55,123 bases of DNA from Quadrisphaera sp. GTDB taxonomy: Bacteria; Actinomycetota; Actinomycetes; Actinomycetales; Quadrisphaeraceae. How positions within the stretch are numbered: the first letter of the stretch is position 1; every line of letters starts with the position of its first letter. Under the pieces are notes generated by a model. That model made no database searches, was not told where the DNA came from, and worked only from the letters and a program-made list of their open reading frames with translations. The stretch spans positions 1 to 55,123 of the forward strand of contig JARIBR010000127.1 of assembly GCA_029258695.1 (NCBI GenBank), written 5' to 3'. The position numbers and the translations under genes were made by a program. Below are positions 50,320 through 55,123 of this stretch, one piece after another.

Positions 50320-52137
50320 TCACCCGTTGGCGGAGGACCTGCCGGCGCCGGGGTGTCGGCCGGTCGACGCGCCGCTGGTGGATGAGTAGACCAGGCCCCC
50401 GCCGGAGCCGGAGCCGGAGCCGCCGCCTCGCGCCGGTCGACGAGCCCCTCCGTCGGTGCGCCCGCCGCCGCCGCCTGAGCGACCGGACCCACCGCGGCCC
50501 TCACCGCGCCCACCCGGGCGCTGCGGGCCACCGCGGCCGCCGGAGCGCTGACCGCCACGGCCGCCCTGGCCACCGCGGCCCGAGGTCTCCGGACGCGCCG
50601 CGGGCACGGCCGGGGCGCCCGCCGGCGGGTCGACGTGGGGCGCCACCTCGCCGGTCAGGGTGCCGACGATCGAGCCCGCGAGGTCGGTGGAGGCGTCGAT
50701 CCGGTGGGTCGTGGCGGTGATGCGGGCCTGACGCATGAGGACGCGCACGTCGGCGGCCTCGGCCGGCAGCATCACGGTCACCACGTCACCGCCAGACCCG
50801 GCGCGGGCCGTGCGCCCGGAGCGGTGCAGGTACGCCTTGTGCTCGGTCGGCGGGTCGACGTGGATGACCAGCTCCACGTCGTCGACGTGGATGCCGCGGG
50901 CGGCGATGTCGGTGGCGACCATGACCTTGGCCTCCCCGGAGGAGAACGCCTCGAGGTTGCGCTGGCGGGCGTTCTGGCTGAGGTTGCCGTGCAGGTCCAC
51001 CGCGGGGATCCCGCTGGCCGTGAGCTGGCGGGCCAGGCGCTTGGCCTGGTGCTTGGTGCGCATGAACAGCAGACGGCGCCCCGTCCCGGAGGCGAGGTGG
51101 CGCACGACGGCCGTCTTGACGTCGGGGGAGTCCACCGCGAGGACGTGGTGGGTCATCGCCGCGACCGGGGACTCGGCGGAGTCCACCGCGTGGCTCAGCG
51201 GCTGGTCGAGGAACTTCTTGACCAGGGTGTCCACCCCGTTGTCGAGCGTGGCGGAGAAGAGCAGGCGCTGCCCGCCGCGGGGGGTGGCGGTGAGGATGCG
51301 CGTCACGCCGGGCAGGAAGCCGAGGTCGGCCATGTGGTCGGCCTCGTCGAGCACGGTGACCTCCACGGTGTCGAGGACGATCTCGCGCTGGCGCATGAGG
51401 TCCTCGAGGCGGCCCGGTCAGGCGATGACGACGTCCACGCCGTTGCTCAGGGCGCTGACCTGGCGGCCCTGGGGCACGCCGCCGAAGATCACCGTGGTGC
51501 GCAGGCCGGCGGCCTGGGCGAGCGGGTCGATCGTCGCGGCGATCTGGAGGGCCAGCTCGCGGGTCGGGGCGAGCACCAGGGCACGGGGGTGCTTGGGCTT
51601 GCGGCGCGAGGCCGGCGCCCCTGCCTCGCGCAGGCGGGCCACCAGCGGGATCGCGAAGGCGAGGGTCTTGCCGGAGCCGGTCTTCCCGCGGCCGAGGACG
51701 TCCCGCCCGGCGAGGGTGTCGCGCAGGGTCGCGGTCTGGATCGGGATGGGCGTGGTGAGCCCGCGCGAGGTCATGGACTCCACGAGGACGGGGGGCACGC
51801 CGAGGTCGGCGAACGAGGCGCCGTCCGGGGCCGGGGCCGCGGCGGGCGCGGCGGCGGGACGAGGGGTGGTCGGGGCCTGGACGGCCGGCGCCCCGGCGTC
51901 GGCGCGGCGACCGTCCGGACGGGGCCCGGCACCGGGGCGCGGGGAGCCGGACCCGCCACGACCTCGCCGCGGCGAGCCGCCACGGTCCTGGTCGCCGCGG
52001 GAGGGGCCGCCGCGGGAGGGGCCGCCGCGGTTCTGCTCACCGCGGTCCTGCTCGCGGCCGGGCTGGCCGGCGCGGGCGTCGCGGTTCGGAGCACCGTTGG
52101 TGCGGGTGGGGATGGAGACGGGGGCAGAGCTGGGCAC
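50320..52137 (-). pseudogene. DEAD-box RNA helicase interrupted by an in-frame TGA at motif Ib
   Basis: A single frame of 605 codons would encode a complete DEAD-box helicase, but codon 240 is TGA (51418-51420). The N-terminal half (GTG start) has Arg/Gly-rich sequence, the Q-motif IPIQ, motif I GKTGSGKT and Ia APTRELALQI. After the stop the same frame continues with PGRLEDLM (the Thr of motif Ib, TPGR, is replaced by the stop), DEAD as VLDEADHMADLG, SAT as LLFSATLDNG, HRSGRTARAG and an RGG-rich tail. ATG at 51396 has GAGG five bases before it, so the second half could be translated by reinitiation. All other motifs are intact, so this is a recent nonsense change, a sequencing error or recoding. 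Confidence 0.8.
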
Positions 52138-52440
52138 AGAGGACTCTCAGAGGCTGGAGGGCACCGCGTCCGCGGTGGGCGGGCTCCCCGGCGGCTGTGT
52201 GAGGCCGGCGCGGCTCGGGGGCACGAGCTGGAGGTGTGGGCAGCCGGACGGACCGTCTCGTCCGAGAACCTGGCTGGTGAGCCGAGGAACCGGGCCGTGG
52301 AAGATCGCCGGACGCTGCCGCGCACCCCCACTATGCCTCATCGACCCGGCGTGAGCGGGCAGCGGTCCCGCCGACGCGCCGCGGGAGGGACGCTGGCCGC
52401 CGGGTGGGACCATGGGCGGACCCGCCACGAAGGAGCACCC
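52138..52440. other. 303-bp divergent gap, no gene
   Basis: It contains the start regions of the helicase (minus) and the protease gene (plus). The only AT-rich spot, CACTATGCC near 52330, offers CATAGT on the minus strand as a possible helicase -10, which would imply a leader of about 190 nt like that of some cold-shock helicases. AAGGAG lies before the plus-strand ATG. No ORF or RNA gene was recognised. Confidence 0.4.
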
Positions 52441-53697
52441 ATGAGCTCGCAGCACCCCGACGACGCCTCGCGGCCGACCGGCGGCGGCAGCGCCGCGGCA
52501 CAGACCGCGCCGGAGCCGCGCCCGCAGCAGCTGGCCCCGTCACCCTCCGCGGCGGCGCCCCCGGCGCGCCGCGAGAAGGGCGGCTTCTCGCGCGGGTTCG
52601 GTGCGGGGTTCGGTGCCTCGCTCGGCGTCGGCGTCGTGCTCACGGCGCTGGGCATCGTCACGACGATCGGGCTGGTCCTGGGCACGATCGCGCTGGCCGG
52701 GCTCGCCGGCGGCGACGGCTCGAGCGCCAGCGCGCCGCTGACCACGGAGCCCGCGTGGGGCCCGGACGACGCCGGCTCGAGCCTGCTGGCCATCCCGGTC
52801 ACCGGCACGATCCTCGGCAGCTCCTCCGACGGCGCGCCGCTGGGCGGTGCGACCTACGGCTATGACGTCGCGGAGACCATCGACGGCCTGGACGCCGAGG
52901 AGTACGACGGCATCGTCCTGGAGATGAACACCCCGGGCGGCACCATCTACGGCTCGCGCGCCATCGCCGACGCCGTCGACCGCTACCGCGAGCGCACCGA
53001 CCACAAGGTCGTGGCCTTCGTGCGGGGGCTCTCGGCGTCGGGCGGGATGTACGCCATGGCCGGCGCCGACGAGATCATCGCCGACCACGGCTCGCTCGTG
53101 GGGAGCATCGGGGTGGTCTCCGGGCCGTTCGAGCGCTACCGCGACGTCACGGGCATCCCGGGCTCGCTGCTCGCGCCCGGCGTCGAGACCGAGGGCGGCA
53201 TCACCTCCGAGTACCTCACCCAGGGCAAGGGCAAGGACTTCGGCAACCCGTACCGCGACATGACCGAGGAGGAGCGTGCCGTCTGGGTCGCCGGCCTGGA
53301 GAACGAGTACGCCGCGTTCGTCGGTGCCGTCTCGCAGGCTCGCGGCATCCCCGAGCAGACCCTCCGCGACGACGTCGGTGCCTACCTCTACGACGGCGAC
53401 ACCGCGGTGGGCAACGGGCTGATCGACCAGGTCCTCGGCCAGGACGAGGCCTACCGCGAGGCGGCGTCGGTCAACGGGCTGGACCCCGAGGACACCGCCG
53501 TCGAGCGCATCGTCGGGACGGGGCTGCTCGACCAGCTGCTGGCGGCCTCCGCCGACCGCGTCGCCGGGCAGGGCGCCCAGCAGGGCGCGGACCCGGCGCA
53601 GGTCGAGGCCGCGGCGCGCACCTCGGTGGTGTGCTCCGGGGCGGCCATCGCACTCGTCTACCAGGGTGACCTCTCGGCGATCTGCCCCCAGGGGTGA
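52441..53697 (+). CDS. Signal peptide peptidase SppA-like (S49) protease
   Basis: A 418-residue S49 peptidase. A disordered Pro/Ala/Gln N-terminal region leads to one or two membrane segments (GVGVVLTALGIVTTIGLVLG, residues about 60-85). The crotonase-like domain follows: GIVLEMNTPGGTIYGS, FVRGLSASGGMYAMAGADEI with the nucleophile Ser, and GSLVGSIGVVSG. A Lys in the QGKGKDFGNPYRDMTEEE block is the likely general base. It should degrade leftover signal peptides in the membrane. The start ATG has AAGGAG upstream; the open frame extends further upstream across the noncoding gap. A Cys-containing C-terminal tail extends past the fold. Confidence 0.85.
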   Translation: MSSQHPDDASRPTGGGSAAAQTAPEPRPQQLAPSPSAAAPPARREKGGFSRGFGAGFGASLGVGVVLTALGIVTTIGLVLGTIALAGLAGGDGSSASAPLTTEPAWGPDDAGSSLLAIPVTGTILGSSSDGAPLGGATYGYDVAETIDGLDAEEYDGIVLEMNTPGGTIYGSRAIADAVDRYRERTDHKVVAFVRGLSASGGMYAMAGADEIIADHGSLVGSIGVVSGPFERYRDVTGIPGSLLAPGVETEGGITSEYLTQGKGKDFGNPYRDMTEEERAVWVAGLENEYAAFVGAVSQARGIPEQTLRDDVGAYLYDGDTAVGNGLIDQVLGQDEAYREAASVNGLDPEDTAVERIVGTGLLDQLLAASADRVAGQGAQQGADPAQVEAAARTSVVCSGAAIALVYQGDLSAICPQG

Positions 53698-53704
53698 TCG
53701 CTCG

Positions 53705-53834
53705 GCGGTGAGCCGGCACGGTGAGCTCACCCCGAGAGCCCGCGGCGTGAGCTCACCCCGTGAGCCGCAGCGGTGGGCGCACGGCGCCGGTGTGGACGAC
53801 GAGACCGGTGCGTGACGGGCCGTGTGCGTGACGG
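53705..53834. repeat. GTGAGC clusters and GTGCGTGACGG direct repeats upstream of the MFS gene
   Basis: GTGAGC occurs at 53708, 53721, 53747 and 53760. GGTGAGCTCACC (53720-53731) and GTGAGCTCAC (53747-53756) are perfect palindromes 26-27 bp apart. GTGCGTGACGG occurs at 53808 and again at 53824, 16 bp on. TAACCT (53851-53856) beyond them could be the MFS -10. The repeats may be operators for the exporter or a terminator for the protease gene. Confidence 0.6.
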
Positions 53835-53933
53835 ATCGTCGGCGCGGGCGTAACCTCGGCAGGTCCACGGCCTCGACGAGGAGGCGGGCGCGGCGCTCAC
53901 CCGCTGCGCGACCCCCTCCGGAAACAGGTCTGC

Positions 53934-55123
53934 ATGTCCGCGCCACCGCGCCCCCAGCCGCTGCACGGCGGCCCCTCCCCCGAGGACGACGTCGTCGAGA
54001 GCGTCGCCGAGGAGCCCACGGAGCCGCTGGCGCACCGCCAGATCCTCAAGGTCCTCTCCGGGCTGCTGCTGGGGATGTTCGTGGCGATCCTGTCGTCCAC
54101 GGTGGTCTCCAACGCCCTGCCGGTGATCCTCGCCGAGCTCGGCGGCAACCAGGCGGGGTACACGTGGGTGATCACCGCCTCGCTGCTGGCCACGACCGTC
54201 TCGGTGCCGATCTGGGGCAAGCTCGCCGACCTGTACTCGAAGAAGACGCTCGTCCAGGCCTCCCTGGTGATCTTCACGGTGGCCTCGGCGGTGGCCGGCT
54301 TCTCCGTCAACGTCGAGATGCTCATCGTCTGCCGCGTCTTCCAGGGCCTGGGGGCGGGCGGGCTCACCGCGCTGGCCCAGGTGATCATCGCCGCGATGAT
54401 CCCCCCGCGTGAGCGCGGCCGCTACGCCGGCTACATCGGCGCGACGTTCGCCCTCGCCACGGTCTCCGGACCGCTGATCGGCGGGGTCCTCACCGAGCAC
54501 GTCTCCTGGCACGCGACGTTCTACGTCGGAGTCCCCTTCGCCCTGGCCGCGTTCGTCGTGCTCGGGCGGACGCTGAACCTCCCCGTCGTGCGCCGCGAGG
54601 TCAGCATCGACTACGCGGGCGCCCTGCTGCTGGCGGCCGGCACGTCGCTGCTCCTCGTCTGGGTCTCGCTCGCGGGCAAGAACTTCGCGTGGGCCTCCTG
54701 GGAGAGCGCGCTCATGGTCCCGGGCAGCGTGGTGCTGCTCGTCGCCATGGTGCTCGTGGAGCGCAGGGCCGCCGAGCCGATCATCCCGCTGCGCCTGTTC
54801 CGCGAGCGCACCATCGTGCTGTCCGCGATCGCCTCGCTGTTCACCGGCGTCGCCCTCTTCGGCGCCACGATCTTCCTCAGCCAGTACTTCCAGCTCGCGC
54901 GGGGCGCCACGCCCACGATGTCGGGGATCTACACGCTGCCGCTCATCGTCGGCCTGGCGCTGTCCTCGACCTTCAGCGGCAAGCTCATCACCCGCACGGG
55001 CCGGTGGAAGCGCTGGCTCGTCCTCGGGTCGGTGATGCTCACCGCCGGGTCCGCCGCCATGGCCACCATCGGGTACGACACCGCCTACTGGCTCGTGGGC
55101 GTCTACATGGCCGTCATCGGGGC
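53934..55123 (+). CDS. DHA2-type (EmrB/QacA) MFS multidrug exporter, cut by window end
   Basis: The frame is open from ATG to the window edge (396 codons visible). After a 40-residue acidic cytosolic start, the helices begin with LLLGMFVAILSSTVVSNALP. WGKLADLYSKKTL is motif A, FQGLGAGGLTALAQVIIAAM and ATFALATVSGPLIGG are the DHA2 motif C region. Later helices include LVWVSLAGKNF and GIYTLPLIVGLALSST. Likely proton-driven 14-helix drug exporter. A leader of about 75 nt is predicted if TAACCT at 53851 is the -10. The C-terminal part is outside the window. Confidence 0.88.
   Translation, partial: MSAPPRPQPLHGGPSPEDDVVESVAEEPTEPLAHRQILKVLSGLLLGMFVAILSSTVVSNALPVILAELGGNQAGYTWVITASLLATTVSVPIWGKLADLYSKKTLVQASLVIFTVASAVAGFSVNVEMLIVCRVFQGLGAGGLTALAQVIIAAMIPPRERGRYAGYIGATFALATVSGPLIGGVLTEHVSWHATFYVGVPFALAAFVVLGRTLNLPVVRREVSIDYAGALLLAAGTSLLLVWVSLAGKNFAWASWESALMVPGSVVLLVAMVLVERRAAEPIIPLRLFRERTIVLSAIASLFTGVALFGATIFLSQYFQLARGATPTMSGIYTLPLIVGLALSSTFSGKLITRTGRWKRWLVLGSVMLTAGSAAMATIGYDTAYWLVGVYMAVIG

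Noticed and set aside
51418..51420. Selenocysteine codon in the helicase
   Set aside because: No convincing SECIS hairpin follows the TGA and DEAD-box helicases are not known selenoproteins; kept only as a remote option beside sequencing error or nonsense mutation.
1..55123. Genomic island or prophage
   Set aside because: No integrase, transposase, phage structural gene, tRNA attachment site or clear composition shift was found; housekeeping genes (aroQ, cysE, cysK, hisC, purB) are spread throughout.

Overview
The window is a very GC-rich chromosomal stretch with GC-biased third positions, many GTG starts and many 4-base ATGA/GTGA gene overlaps. Mycothiol-type DinB, IdeR-type iron box, WXG-like and sucrase-ferredoxin families all point to an actinobacterium (Actinomycetes; a Kineosporiales or Micrococcales relative is plausible but not provable from sequence alone). 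No rRNA, tRNA, CRISPR array, insertion sequence or prophage was seen. Many first genes look leaderless: a NANNNT hexamer sits six bases before the start codon.

Left part (1-9.8 kb): end of a CocE/NonD hydrolase, a DinB protein, a thioredoxin/NHL protein and a HAD hydrolase. Then comes a minus-strand run of a CopD/CtaG-like membrane protein, an NDP-sugar epimerase with a CxxC insert, a GT2 glycosyltransferase, and a DUF2064 transferase fused to a methyltransferase. Their tight overlaps suggest one uncharacterised glycan or small-molecule pathway.

9.8-25 kb: aroQ; a compact operon of a 75-residue repeat peptide, a JmjC/ROX-type cupin oxygenase and a sucrase-ferredoxin-like protein; two CNNM/CBS proteins; a three-gene branched-chain 2-oxoacid dehydrogenase operon with a palindromic operator; DUF5134; cysE-cysK; hisC; and a fatty-acid desaturase.

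25-33 kb: a WXG100-like protein coupled to an alpha/beta hydrolase, two further alpha/beta hydrolases, a stress-type membrane protein divergent from a MarR regulator, purB and an SLC13 transporter.

33-44.4 kb: an NIS hydroxamate siderophore locus. Decarboxylase, N-monooxygenase, GNAT-IucA/C fusion, a cytosolic-looking penicillin-acylase-type Ntn hydrolase and a second GNAT form one overlapping operon. It diverges across an iron box from a siderophore-interacting reductase and an RhtX/FptX-like importer. The Ntn hydrolase is the unexpected member.

44.4 kb to the end: aldo/keto reductase, CPBP protease, a lone lycopene cyclase, GNAT, MFS, an anti-sigma-type ATPase, a DEAD-box helicase interrupted by an in-frame TGA at motif Ib, an SppA-like protease and the start of a DHA2 MFS exporter. 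Several intergenic gaps carry short repeats: a 58-bp inverted-repeat element present twice, a 51-bp tandem array, a 42-bp palindromic triplet, and others.

The best candidates for undescribed biology are the repeat-peptide/cupin/ferredoxin operon, the Ntn hydrolase plus extra acyltransferase in the siderophore operon, and the epimerase-GT2-DUF2064/methyltransferase module.
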